Origin: Hirudo medicinalis | Lineage: Eukaryota; Annelida; Clitellata; Hirudinida; Hirudinidae | Assembly: GCA_011800805.1 (NCBI GenBank) | Contig: MPNW01000571.1 | Span: 1 to 64,000 of the forward strand | Direction of reading: 5' to 3' | Length of the DNA stretch: 64,000 nucleotides | Part shown: one piece after another, positions 31,431 to 42,561 of the stretch | Layout: each line of letters begins with the position of its first letter | Position numbering within the stretch: the first letter of the stretch is position 1 | Made by a program: the position numbers and the translations under genes | Notes under the pieces: model-generated | The model's database searches: none | Seen by the model: the letters and a program-made list of their open reading frames with translations, nothing else | What the model was told of the DNA's origin: nothing

Positions 31431-32380
31431 GCTCGAGCAGAAAAACTTGCTTTTCGTTGCAAGTTGGGTTTTAGTTTATTTTTCCAATTTAGTATTTATA
31501 TACTTTAATTTGCTTTTTCGCCTTTAAGGACATATTAAACGTTATCAGACAACTATTACACAAGCATTATGTTATTCATCTGCAAAAATAGTGATCTTTT
31601 GCTTCTCCGGTTTAATTTAATATGCCATTATATCGTTAGCCTGGGCATGACCGGTTTTGTTACGTTTTCTTATGTTATGTTTTGGTGTGTCACGTAAAGA
31701 ATAAAGCTTTAAAGAAAATCTTTGTGCAGCACCTCGCTGCTTAAGCTTTGTATGGTTTCTTTCCATCATAGCTGAATTGTTTGAATGGTTGTCATCGTGC
31801 TCGAAAGAGGACGCTACATTATTGGAACCTGGGGAAAGGCAATACCCGAAGATATTAGAGACGATGGTGCATGGGAGGGACGTCATTACAGCTTTGTCCT
31901 GGGGGCAAACCTTCGTCCCTTCACAATCATTAAATTATTCCTTCTCTTATAGTCATGCACAGTTAGTGCTCCTAATTCGCCTCTCCTTGACGATTGGTCT
32001 CGAATTAGAATAGAAACACAGTCGAATAGTAACATTATTATTCCAATGAGTAATTACTCCAATACGAATTGAAGTGTTGAGAAATATTAATTTAAAAAAA
32101 ATCAATGAATATGTAATTATAATATCGTGCTTGCTGTAATTGTTTGTATAAATATTAAAATAGCTAATTGTTGATGTGATGATGTATAATGATTAATATG
32201 AAGATGGATGGCCAAAGCAGGTGAAACTGATAATTTAAAAATTAATTTTCGTTAATAATTTTAAAATCTCTGCAAGTTTTTTTTAAGTTTACTATCTCAA
32301 CAATATTTTTTTTTATTTTTAGTAAACAACAATACTATTTGTATTTTTAATAAACTGTTTATGTATCGAGCCCTGCTCGG
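31431..32380. other. Between lectin and kazrin genes; possible decayed exon
   Basis: Mostly non-coding. At about 31770-31950 there is a non-AT-rich open stretch after a tttccatcatag acceptor. Two frames are open, one reading GTWGKAIPEDIRDDGAWEG, the other GERQYPKILETMVHGRD. I could not assign either to a family. Confidence 0.3.
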
Positions 32381-32482
32381 ATGAGTACGGTGTTACGCCG
32401 GGTGACCAAATCGCCGTTTTGGTTGCTGGTGGTGTCTATTTACGTTTCCCGATTTGGCTTTTCTCTGGTTTGGATAGCCGTG
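32381..32482 (+). CDS. Candidate first exon with signal anchor, gene link unknown
   Basis: ATG followed by 34 codons (MSTVLRRVTKSPFWLLVVSI, then a further hydrophobic run to WIAV) and a strong gtaagt donor in phase 0. Base composition is clearly richer in GC than its surroundings. A 7-codon upstream frame starts at 32361 and its TGA overlaps this ATG. The next exon-like block at 33285 needs a phase-1 partner, so the two do not join directly. It may start a different transcript, or an exon between them may have been missed. Confidence 0.4.
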
Positions 32483-33284
32483 GTAAGTGAGGTTACAAGA
32501 TTTAAAAAATTTCATTTCTAAATTCAAAAACTAAATTCTAGACCAACTAAATTCAAGTTGATTAATCTGTGCCTCATCTTTTAGTGATAATTTTTGTTTA
32601 ATAATTAAACAGGAATTTATACTAGAATACAATTTCCAGAGAATTTTTTAATCAAAAAGTCATTAAAAGTTACATTTAATTATTTAACAGCTTATGTCAA
32701 ATGCTTCATAAATATTCATAACAGAATATTCAAACAGATATTTGTACTATTTAGAAAATGTTGCTACTTTTCATAATTGAGTTTTATTGGTACTTTGCTT
32801 ACAATTGCATACTAGCAGATGTGAGTAATATTCTTGGGCTTTAAGAATGTTCTTGATTAATTATAAAATGTACTTGAGATCCAATTGAATAGATGCATTT
32901 AAATTAGCTCTGAAATTATAACATGAAAGCACAATTTCATTAATGACACTTCATTAGTCACCAATTTATATTTTATAAAAATGTTTCAAGAAATTTTAAA
33001 GATTCTGATGGAGTTGTGGTGATTAGTGTGATTATAGTAATTACATGATTCAATTGAATGTTTACTTCATGAGTTGTGTTTTCATAACATCGTGGGAATG
33101 AAAATTCTCATTTAAGTGTCTAACTACATTTCAACAAGAAGCATTCAGTTTAAGCTTACTTTTTTACTTTATTCTATTTTTTGCCAAGTCATAGAAACCA
33201 TAAATTCATCATGAATGTGAATTGTCATGAAGAATTTTGTGGTAATTACTTGGTTCTAAGAGAATTTCTTATTATTTATATTAG

Positions 33285-36200
33285 TGAAGAACTGGACACA
33301 GTTTCAAGTGAACTGTGGGACCCTTGCACAGAAGAAAATGCAGAGCACTTCAAATAACTCCCAGGTTCTGTTAACTCGCTCGATAAACTTGGACTGCGAT
33401 GTTGATTTGCACGTTGGCTCAACTTCGAAATTTGCCACATTCGATATCATTGAGGAACGTTTCACTCATCCTACCTCAAAGAACATACCCATTGGTAGGA
33501 GACTCGTCACCTACACTGATTCTCTCCAGATGTTTTCCGAGGGTGGAACTGCTTCTACGGAGGAACACATCTCCATCTCGACTGACAACGACTCCCCTCA
33601 CTTCAAAGACATCGCTGATAACGAACCTATTAATGATGAGGCCCACACTTCGGACTCACGTGAAACCGATGATAATGATCTCTATGGTGATGGTAATGAT
33701 GCCAGAGATAACAGCGATGAAACGCGGCAGACCAGCGAGACAAATGGATATAACACGTTTCACTACGAAGAAGACATCATCAAGCAGTCCTCACCACCAC
33801 AAACGTCGTCGTCATCACCATTGTCATCGTCATCATCTGACAACGCTGTCACGACGTCCAAAAATAATGACGAATCAAAGCAAGACGTACTCGAAGGTTG
33901 TGCTTTCAAAACCGTTCTGGACCTCAACAACAGCCAGGAAACCACGTTTTTCGACGACGACGATGGGAGCACAGAGATGCGCTCTGCAGATGAAAAGGCA
34001 TTTAAACTCCTGAAAACTCTCCATTTCAAATCTGTGGCCACTTGGACAGATGATGTAACGTTGGGCCTCAAGGATGAAGGTTGGTTAACATTTTCTTTGT
34101 CAGTCATGCCTTCCTCATTGAGCTGGCAATTACCTTCATCCACTGGTTGTTATGGGTTTTAGCAGTTCAACTAATTAAGCAATTGGACTTTGATTGTTCC
34201 TAATTAAGTGTTAAATCATATGTGATAATAAGTGATTATGAACATGATCTGTCATAATTTGTTTCCTTGTGAATGGCTTCGAACATGGATTAAGTTTCAG
34301 TAAATCTTTGAATTTCTGTCTGTCTTTGAATTTTCTTGAGTTTGACATTTGTGAGTTAGATGAGAAATGATGCTATTTTAAGTATCTATGACGTCATGAC
34401 CCATAATTAGGAAATGTAACAAGAGTATAGTATAGTATCGCATGAGAACATCCTGTGATATATTTCCTGCTAATTAACATAAGACAGGTGCAGCTCTTTG
34501 TACATGCAAATTGGACCATCTTGATCACCATCCTCTGATTGGAAAGGATGAAATGTGTTTCTTGCTTCTTAACAAGTTGTTAAGGTGAAGGAAAGATTGT
34601 TTAAAACAAATAGTTAACAAATTTGCTTGTGAATGCAATGCGTGATTGTGAACACCAAAAGATCACCGGCATCAATAACAGCAGTGTTCACTTAAGAACT
34701 TTGCATTACTCCTCTATTCATTAATAGTACTAATCTGCTGTGCAGCAAATACTGCATTCTTCGCAATCAGATAGTCTCATTCAAGCTAGCCACGAATTAT
34801 TTGCATGACTAATACTTCCATATGAGCTACCCCCACAAAAACAAGCAGAAATGTTTAACTCCCTGTTGGGACTTGTTAAGCATGCATTCCTCGCTTCTTC
34901 ACTCAAGCTTCTCGATACGTTCCAATCGTGCAATTGTGTTGCAACGTTGGCTTCTTTCACAAACATTGAAAGAATAATTACAGCTAAATAGAGGAGGAAG
35001 ACGACGGTGATGATGATTGATGTGGCATGACTCATGAGCCCCTGCATTGATCACCTCTGTTGCTTCATTGATTTTTAAAAAGATGAATCTGATGTCATTT
35101 TTTCTCATATTTTGATGATCTCTACAAGGTTCGATGACTTTCACAGAATGTCAGTGTTATCCAGAAGAGTTCTTCAGTGACGAACAAGAGCAGGAGTTAA
35201 GCGAAACCGCGAAATTAGAAGAAGCAATGACATCTAACAAGGACATCTGTCGAGACTTTAAGGAAGCACCAACATCGCCTACCATTCTCTTAGGCATGAC
35301 AAAGTTGGATGTTATCAGGATGAAGCAGGAACTGCTTAAAGCTGAGGAGAAAATACAAGGTTGTCGATGGAAATGACCTTCAAATACTTATTTGTTGTTT
35401 TGCACGTTGTGTGTCTGTTGAATGTTCTTCATAGGCCATTGATAGAGCATGTTTTCATTGCAGCCCTGGATTCAACTATGAGGAAAATGAGAGCAGAGAA
35501 GTTGGATTTGTTGGGCCAAATGAAACATTTGTATGCCACATTAGAAAATAAAGAGGAAGATATGAACTCCTTTGTGAAGAACTTTGAGATGAAAATTTCT
35601 GATGGCAACGATTTAATATCCAGGGTTAGCGACATTGCTTTGCACCCTCCCAACTTAATTCGTTGTTCTGAAAAAGAATTGTCAAAAATAATAACTGTCA
35701 TGATGAGACAATATAATACCATTATAATACCAACAATCCAATTCCTAAATGTTGTTTCGCTTGGGAAAAACTGCATTCCAGCATAACAGCTGTTTCAATC
35801 ATCCTTTCAAAGAATTGTCATCCTGGCTTGTTAACTTTTGATTGTCGTTTATAAAAGTAAATTAATTTATTTGTTATTACCTCAATTTCAGCTCATCACT
35901 GAGAAAACACAACTGGAGAAGACAAACCAAGACATTGAAATGAAACTCCAGAATGCTTTGGATCAGTGTGTATCCCTCAACTTAGATCTTGACCTTAAAA
36001 ATCAGGTCATTGAACAGTTGAACCTGCAACTTGAAAGTTCACAAGTTTGTTTTCTTGTGATTGGCAAACTTTGCTCTTTGCAAACTTTGGTGGCCAAGTC
36101 TGGATTATGATGATAGTGATAGTTGTGTCAAATTGCCAGACCTAATGCTGCTTTGAAACCATTTTTGTTGAAAGAATGCAAACAATTTTATATCCCTGGA

Positions 36201-38801
36201 TAAATGAACACTTTTCTATTTCTGATGATTTTGCAAGAGTAATATACATAATGTTCTGATGATTTCACAAGAGTAATATACATAATGTTCTAATAATTTC
36301 ACAGGAGTAATATACATAATGTTCTGATGATTTCGCAAGAGTAATATACAAAATGACTTTAACGATTGAAGGTGTCACGTTCTGATTCCAACCTCTCCAA
36401 CATCAAGATGCCTTGCATCATCATGGAAACAAACTTTTCAAGGTCACCCACAGATGCTGAACTTCTAAAGGCACATGATTGGCAGAATGGTAGATTAGGT
36501 ATGTCTTCATCATTATCAGCATCTTCACCATAATTCACCATTGATCCATTAAGTTTTTTTTTTCTGGTGGCCTTGCAAAACCTGTCTGTTTTGTGATAGC
36601 TTTTGTGATTTGTTAGAATTCCATTAAGAATGTTTATGCACCAAGGAATGTCATGTTCTAATTAAAACAGCATCAACATTAACTGACTTTTCATCACTCA
36701 TATTTTACAATTTTCTTGTTTGTTTGTTCATGAACTTCTTTGTTATTTGGATTGTTGACATCTAAAAACTTCAACAACAATTTTAAAAAATGAAGTTGAT
36801 GGTTGTAACAGTTGACTTTGTGAAATCACAATGCAGGTGAGTCACTTGCCAATTCTGAAGGTCAAGAAGCCAATCAAGAACTCTTGATTAGTAAAGGTGT
36901 TGATGGTAAGTTTCATTTTAATGTGAAGCTTCCATTTCCATGTTGTTGTTTCCATTATTTGCAGAGCACAACAAAAGTTTATTAAGCAGGGAGGGCAAAG
37001 GAGTTCCAAATCTTAATGATGTGCTTCAGATTCACATCAGCCAGTGGAAGGCAAATCATATCCTCACGTGGTTGGAGCAAGATCTGAATATGGGTTACTA
37101 CAGTCAGCAGTGCAAGGAGAATGTTAAAAGTGGGAAGGTAGCTTTAATGCTCACAATTGTTTATAATTACTGTGAGAAATTCTTAACGAGTGAGTGGATG
37201 TAAATCCAGGTTTTATTAACAATGACCGACCAAGAGTTGGACTCCGCTTTCGGCCTCCAGTCCCCCATCCATCGGAAGAAATTGAGAATTGCCATAGATC
37301 ACCTCAGTAACAAGCAGTTCAAGTAATAAGAGGAGTAGCATTAAATGTGCCACTCATTGAAAAGTTTAATTATTTTTACAGGAGGTTTCCACTAGCTGAG
37401 AAACTGACAAGTTCTTGGATCACCGGGGAATGGTTGCCCAGTTTGGGTCTTCCACAGTTTGGTCCTGTGTTTGAAGCTCAGCTGGTGGATGGTCGGATTT
37501 TAGACCACCTAACTGCTAAGGAATTAGAGAAGAATTTCACGATGATTTCCAAGACTCACGTCTCAAGTATATTAGCAGGCATAGAACTGCTGAGATTATT
37601 TGATTTTGACAAAAAGGTTTGTTTTAAGCTCCTTTCAATTTTATTATTTGCTTTGTTTCATTAATTTATTTCCATTATAGAAAATGGAGGATGAGAGAAA
37701 AGTCAAAAATAGATGCCTTCTTTGGACCAATGCTGATGTAATTCACTGGTTGGAAGACATAGATCTGCAGGTGCTTCAAATGTACATTTGTAATTCAATG
37801 ATCATCAAATCATTGAATTTTGTATATAAATACAAAATTATGTCTTCAATGTTTCCAACCAAAATGAAGTCAATTATCTCTGTCACTTTCACCTCTATGT
37901 TCAGTCCATTTGTTATTTTTAATTAACAATTAGTTATTCTGCAGGAATATGCACTAAATTTGAATAAATCTGGTATCCATGGGGCCTTATTAGTGTTGGA
38001 TGAAAAATTTACTCCTGCTATATTAGCTGCTGAAATGGGCTTGCCATCTTCAAAGTCTTATCTGATCAGACACCTTATTCAAGAATATAAGGATGTTGTT
38101 GATCCTGCAAAGTAAGTGAAGTTACCATGAATATAAGCTTTTCATAATGTTAAAACTCTGGACATTTATCAGGTCAGAAGTTTACAGTTCGTTTGGGTTG
38201 GAAAACAAGACAAGAACTCTTAGCAGGGCCTTGTCTTCATCTTCAAAAGCAAGGAGAGATGATTTATTTTCTTCTTCAATGAGTTTCAAGGTAAATTTGA
38301 TCTCTTGAATCAATTTTCTCTATTGGCTCACAAGCAGAATTTGTTGCTTCTTAGGGGTCTCTAGGGAGAGCTTTTGGTAAAAAAATGAAGAAGGATTTTA
38401 TTCAAGTCGTTCCAACCTCCGAGCCCCTGAGGATGCCCACCGAGCTGTTGAGTCTCTTTGACTCACCAAACAATCAATCCCTTTTGCTTGGTGACAGTAA
38501 CTCAATTATGTCCAACACTTGCAGTACCTCAGCCAGTGCCTTTTCTTCCTTGCAGAGCCTCCCTGTCAACACCATGCCCAATATCCCAGCAAAAACTGAC
38601 ATGACTATCACTGTTCCATCAACTTTACCCACCATAATACCTCTGGATGAGACAAAGAAACTTGGTGAAAACCAAGCACCCATTAGGTCGGAATCTTCAA
38701 AATCACAAAAATCAAAAACACCAAAGAACAACAAATCTCATCACTTTAGTTTGAGAGCATTTTCGACGAGTTCAAGGCGTAAGAGCAGTAGTGCGAAGTG
38801 A
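33285..38801 (+). CDS. KAZN: Kazrin orthologue (coiled coil plus three SAM domains)
   Basis: Exons: 33285-34079 (acidic, assignment less sure), 35147-35359, 35464-35624, 35892-36044, 36372-36498, 36837-36905, 36965-37137, 37210-37322, 37382-37616, 37681-37770, 37945-38111, 38173-38290, 38355-38801; all phases agree. The coiled-coil part has KLDLLGQMKHLYATLENKEE, typical of kazrin. SAM1 runs from QWKANHILTWLEQ to RKKLRIAIDHL and includes ENVKSGKVLL. SAM2 includes LVDGRILDHLTAKELEKNF. SAM3 includes LLWTNADVIHWLEDIDLQEY and SGIHGALLVLDEKF, followed by DPAK. The tail is Ser/Lys-rich. Kazrin in vertebrates binds periplakin and p120-catenin/ARVCF at junctions and takes part in endosomal traffic. 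The first exon adds about 265 Asp/Ser/Glu-rich residues not known to me in vertebrate kazrin. The gene start lies upstream and is not found. Confidence 0.92.
36222..36355 (+). repeat. Four 34-bp tandem repeats in a kazrin intron
   Basis: Unit ctgatgatttcacaagagta followed by atatacataatgtt, repeated at 36222, 36256, 36290 and 36324 with few mismatches. The array ends 16 bases before the exon at 36372, so it supplies most of the acceptor-side intron. Confidence 0.95.
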
Positions 38802-39467
38802 TTGTTTTAAAATTGTTAATTTTTTTGTTTAACTTCCTGCTTCATCAAATACTTTGAATTAATCCTAAAACACTATGATCTTGCAAGCATGATGTCATGT
38901 GGCTACATCAGTTCTTGTCAGCCAGGGTATCCTCAACTTGATGTTATATTTTTACATTTTGATGTTTGCTGCCAAAGAATAATGAACATCATATCTGCTT
39001 TGTGTAGTTGCAGTGTTTTCAGTTTTTTACATGGTAAATAAGTTCGTTTTGTAACTGAATTTTGTAAATAAAATTGTGGTTTGAAAAATTGCCAATTGAT
39101 TTTGCAATTCATAAGCTGAGTTGATCAAGTTTTGATTGATGATTTTTTTAAAATAAAATTCAAAGTTATTCCACTTCAACTTCAGTTGGTGGAGATGGTT
39201 ATTTGTTTTAGCCAAACAATCCTGAGCTGTCATCTGTAGTTCATTTGCTTGTTGGTAAATGAATAATATAATTAAACTGTTTGGAATTAAAAAATTTGTT
39301 TTTATGTTGCTTTAAATTAACGCAAGATATTGAGAGCTCTCCAAATATTCAGGAGTTTATGAGTTCCTAGCAATTCATTTTATTATTATCTTGAATGATT
39401 GGTGGATGTGTTGAAAAATATTGTGAGTGCAAACAATTGTTCCAATTTGATTTTGAGGTGTTGATGC
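38802..39467. other. Kazrin 3' flank
   Basis: Probable 3' untranslated region and intergenic sequence. An aataaa-containing stretch (taaataaaattg) near 39066 could serve as polyadenylation signal. No coding homology. Confidence 0.45.
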
Positions 39468-39740
39468 AGCGGCATTGACGACGAAGCCGAGTTCGCTACA
39501 AAGTTTATTTACAACAACGGCAACAATGCTTTGACTGACAACATAACTGCTGGAGTAGCAGCGTAGCGACGTAGCCGGAAGAGTGGGAGAGAGAAGAGAA
39601 GAATGCCCTGACTTAGCTTCTTAAATAGCCGGTCAGGACAAAGGAGGATGTCCACAAACAAAGGATGCGAGCCTGGTAAGTCATCGCTGATAGGGTTAGG
39701 GTCAGTGATTATGATGGATATGCGATCCTACAGAGGAGAA
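39468..39740 (+). repeat. Repeat R2, copy 1 (5'-truncated)
   Basis: Nearly identical to 46550-46812 over about 260 bases (gcggcattgacgacgaagcc at one end, tgatagggttagg near the other). It lacks the first arm of the hairpin seen in the other copy. No transposase is encoded. An LTR or non-autonomous element piece is possible. Confidence 0.8.
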
Positions 39741-40439
39741 AATGTCCTTCCCTGGTTGTGTGCTCACGCATGTCTTAATCGACTTGCATGAGGCTGCATG
39801 ATCAACAACGGCAACCACTGTCTTAGCTATCTTAGCTAACCACGAGTCCCACAGCAACTTAATGTATGGGTCCCCACTCTAACAGTTATATAAATAATTC
39901 AGTAAATGCACATTAAATTAAGTCCATTTGGTAGTTTAAAGATCAACGACAACGTACCTCTACAACAGGGGCATTCAAATACATTTTATGGAGGGTCAAA
40001 TTTTGTTTATGCCTGGTGACCAGGAGCCGAATCATTTTGAGGTCGATAGTTGTCAATTATCAGCATGACATGAACAGCATATCGCCAGTCACTTGAATAC
40101 AAACTTAGTTCATTACTTGATTTAACAGCTATTATTCATTTAGCGAAGTGAGCGTAAATAATGCTTTCGATGTTTTTTGAGCCTTGTCTTTTCCTACTCA
40201 GGAAATATTTTTATTATGAGGCTCATAAAGGTTGGTTATTGTAATGAGGCTCTGTATATATGAATGAATTCTTCAAGTGGTCAAGGCGAAGTTATTATAG
40301 TTGGTTCTGGAAAGAGGCTTAATGATGCTGAAAGTTATTGGTAAACAAGCGATTTGACAATACTCAAATGTCTTTGGTGGTTTTCATAAGTTTGTTAAGT
40401 ATCAGCACAAGCTAAAAGAGGCTCGCAACTAAGCTGGGC

Positions 40440-40910
40440 ATAGTGAATTCGGAGGTGAACTGGGACTGGATTATTTTTCTGATGAAAAATTGAACTTGGA
40501 TGGTCCAGATGACTTTAAATATTGCTGGTATAATGTTAGAGGGTCTCAGACATTTTTAAACGGAATTTCGGAGATGGCTCAATAATGGTATGAACCGCCA
40601 TTTCTTCCACTATTCATCCGAACTTGTTTTCTTAGAGGGGAAGCATAATTCATCAAAATACATGGACAGCACTGTCCAAGTATCTAGTTCCACTACTAAA
40701 AATTGTACAAAATGTTAAAAATTTTGAGATGGTACGGCCATTTCCAGCATTATTTCCTTACATATTTCAAGGCTGGAAAGGACTTTGAAAATTCTGAATC
40801 GGCCTATTCGCTCCACAGCCCCTATCGAAAACCTGTGGGGAATGCTTGCTATCTTATTATCAACTCCAATACAGACGTTATTATAAACTCGCAACTTAAT
40901 TAACTGAGCT
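40440..40910 (+). pseudogene. Tc1/mariner-like DDE transposase relic
   Basis: Ordered blocks on plus: FSDEKLNLDGPDDFKYCW (around the first catalytic Asp), NFGDGSIM-like piece, VFLEGKHNSSKYMDST, and APIENLWGMLAIL, matching the PDLNPIENLWG block that carries the last catalytic residue. Frames change several times, so it is dead. Flanking inverted repeats were not located. Confidence 0.7.
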
Positions 40911-41289
40911 TAAATACGAAATTTAGCCACTATCGACTTAAACTTTAAGCCCCCTTTTATAGCATTTCGTGACCTAATAAACAAAAATAGGTCGATTAAA
41001 GGTTACGTCAACATTACCAACCCTGTTGGCTGATAACTGGTTTACCTAATTATCATATAAATTACAGGTGTACAGATTACAGAGACCTGGTGTCTCTGGT
41101 CGATCTACGTAAATTTTGAGTATTTTTGAGTATTATATTATTTTTGTGAAATTAGAACGAATTATTCATCTGAGTTCAATAAATTTGATACATCCATGAA
41201 TCTAATGTACTCCGGTGCATCATGTGAAATTGGCCTACGTGATTCCTGCACATAAAAAGTTATCGCCAAAAAACGTAACTGGGCCATAT

Positions 41290-41517
41290 TCATGAAGCGG
41301 GACATTTCACAACCTTAGAATACCCCTGCCATACAGTATGTTCAAAATTTGTTTCTGCGGCACTTCTTTTCGCAAAAATGTTAACAAGTTCATCAACGTC
41401 CATTTGCTTTGCGTGTTCATCTGTTGTGCTGAGAATGGCTAAATAGTCTACCAAGCAACATCTTACCGCGTGCACAGCTTTTATGAGCTTTGAGAACGAC
41501 CTCTCTGCTGTTGCCAC
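41290..41517 (-). pseudogene. hAT dimerisation-domain fragment
   Basis: Minus-strand frame starts MATAERSFSKLIKAV and continues LAILSTTDEHAKQMDVDELV, matching the C-terminal hAT dimerisation block (VATAERSFS.LK..K..LR.......L..LS). Only the end of the transposase is present. Downstream is unrelated, with a GC-rich patch at about 41615-41700. Confidence 0.7.
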
Positions 41518-42561
41518 ATTTTATCATTACTCATATAATTTATTTAACGCCTATTATGTGCTACATCAATTTATTTTATTATACGGAAGCGGACTGACTG
41601 TCCCTGTTCATAATTATTCTTGGTCGGCCGGGCCCGGCAGCACGTCTGTAGCTACTACCACGGTTGTTACGCCACTGGCGGCATCCGGACTCGTATTTGT
41701 CTTGGTACTCTTTCGGATTAGAATTCGTGGGAGTTAGAAATCGATGAACGACGAATTATAGTAATGATCGGAGGTCAGTAAAAATCGCTTTCTTAAGTCG
41801 GACAGAATTAAGTGGCGACTTCTTCGAAAGTGAGACCGCTATCGACTAACACACCTACCCGGCAAGTTGATGAAATAAGATGTGATGGACGAGCTAATTT
41901 CTCTGCAACGTGTTCCACGTGTGGAACAAACGAAACATTTGCTGAAAGCCAGATTTAGCGGTCATCTCCAGTTAAGATCGTTGATCGCATGTTGAAGATA
42001 AGTTTCTTTGTGTGGAGTGTATGCTTATAGTATTAATTAAAATTTGTAGGCAACAAATTCTACATGCAGATAAATAACAGGCAAAATATAAATCTTTGTG
42101 GAATCGCCTAGATTTATTTCCTGAAGTTTATTAACCACACTAGAAGTAAGGATAATTTACAGAACGATGTAATGACATAAGCTGAAAAGAAATTCAAGCA
42201 TTTGCGGAAATTTTTGAGAATTTAAGGATTAATGTTCTGCTAGCCAATGTGCAATAATCTTAAGATTAAATGATATTAAATATTGCGAGTTTAAACACTG
42301 GCAAAAAACGGAGTAATTCAAAAGCAACATTATTGCTAATACTAGGAAAATATTTTTAAGCAAACACAAAGCAAATGATTATTGCGATAATACAACTTAA
42401 TTATAAGTTCTCGTTGAACTGCAAATAGCATTTCTTTGAAATGAATTCGACAGTTCAATAATTTCCCGGCAGGTTACGCCTCCTACTTCAATGAACTTTG
42501 AATCCGATCTACTTAACCCTCGATAAGTTGACATTAGAATCTTCATTTTCTAACACATTTC
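41518..42561. other. Intergenic upstream of the PRODH-like gene
   Basis: No supported coding sequence. GC-rich patch at 41615-41700, otherwise AT-rich. It should include the promoter of the gene starting at 42562; no core motif is clear. Confidence 0.45.

Noticed and set aside
33399..34013. 204-codon second frame with Arg/His/Ser-rich composition
   Set aside because: Off-frame reading of the acidic, low-complexity kazrin-linked exon.
34781..35047. Minus-strand frame with a possible membrane helix
   Set aside because: It lies in the kazrin intron between 34079 and 35147, has no splice context and no family match.
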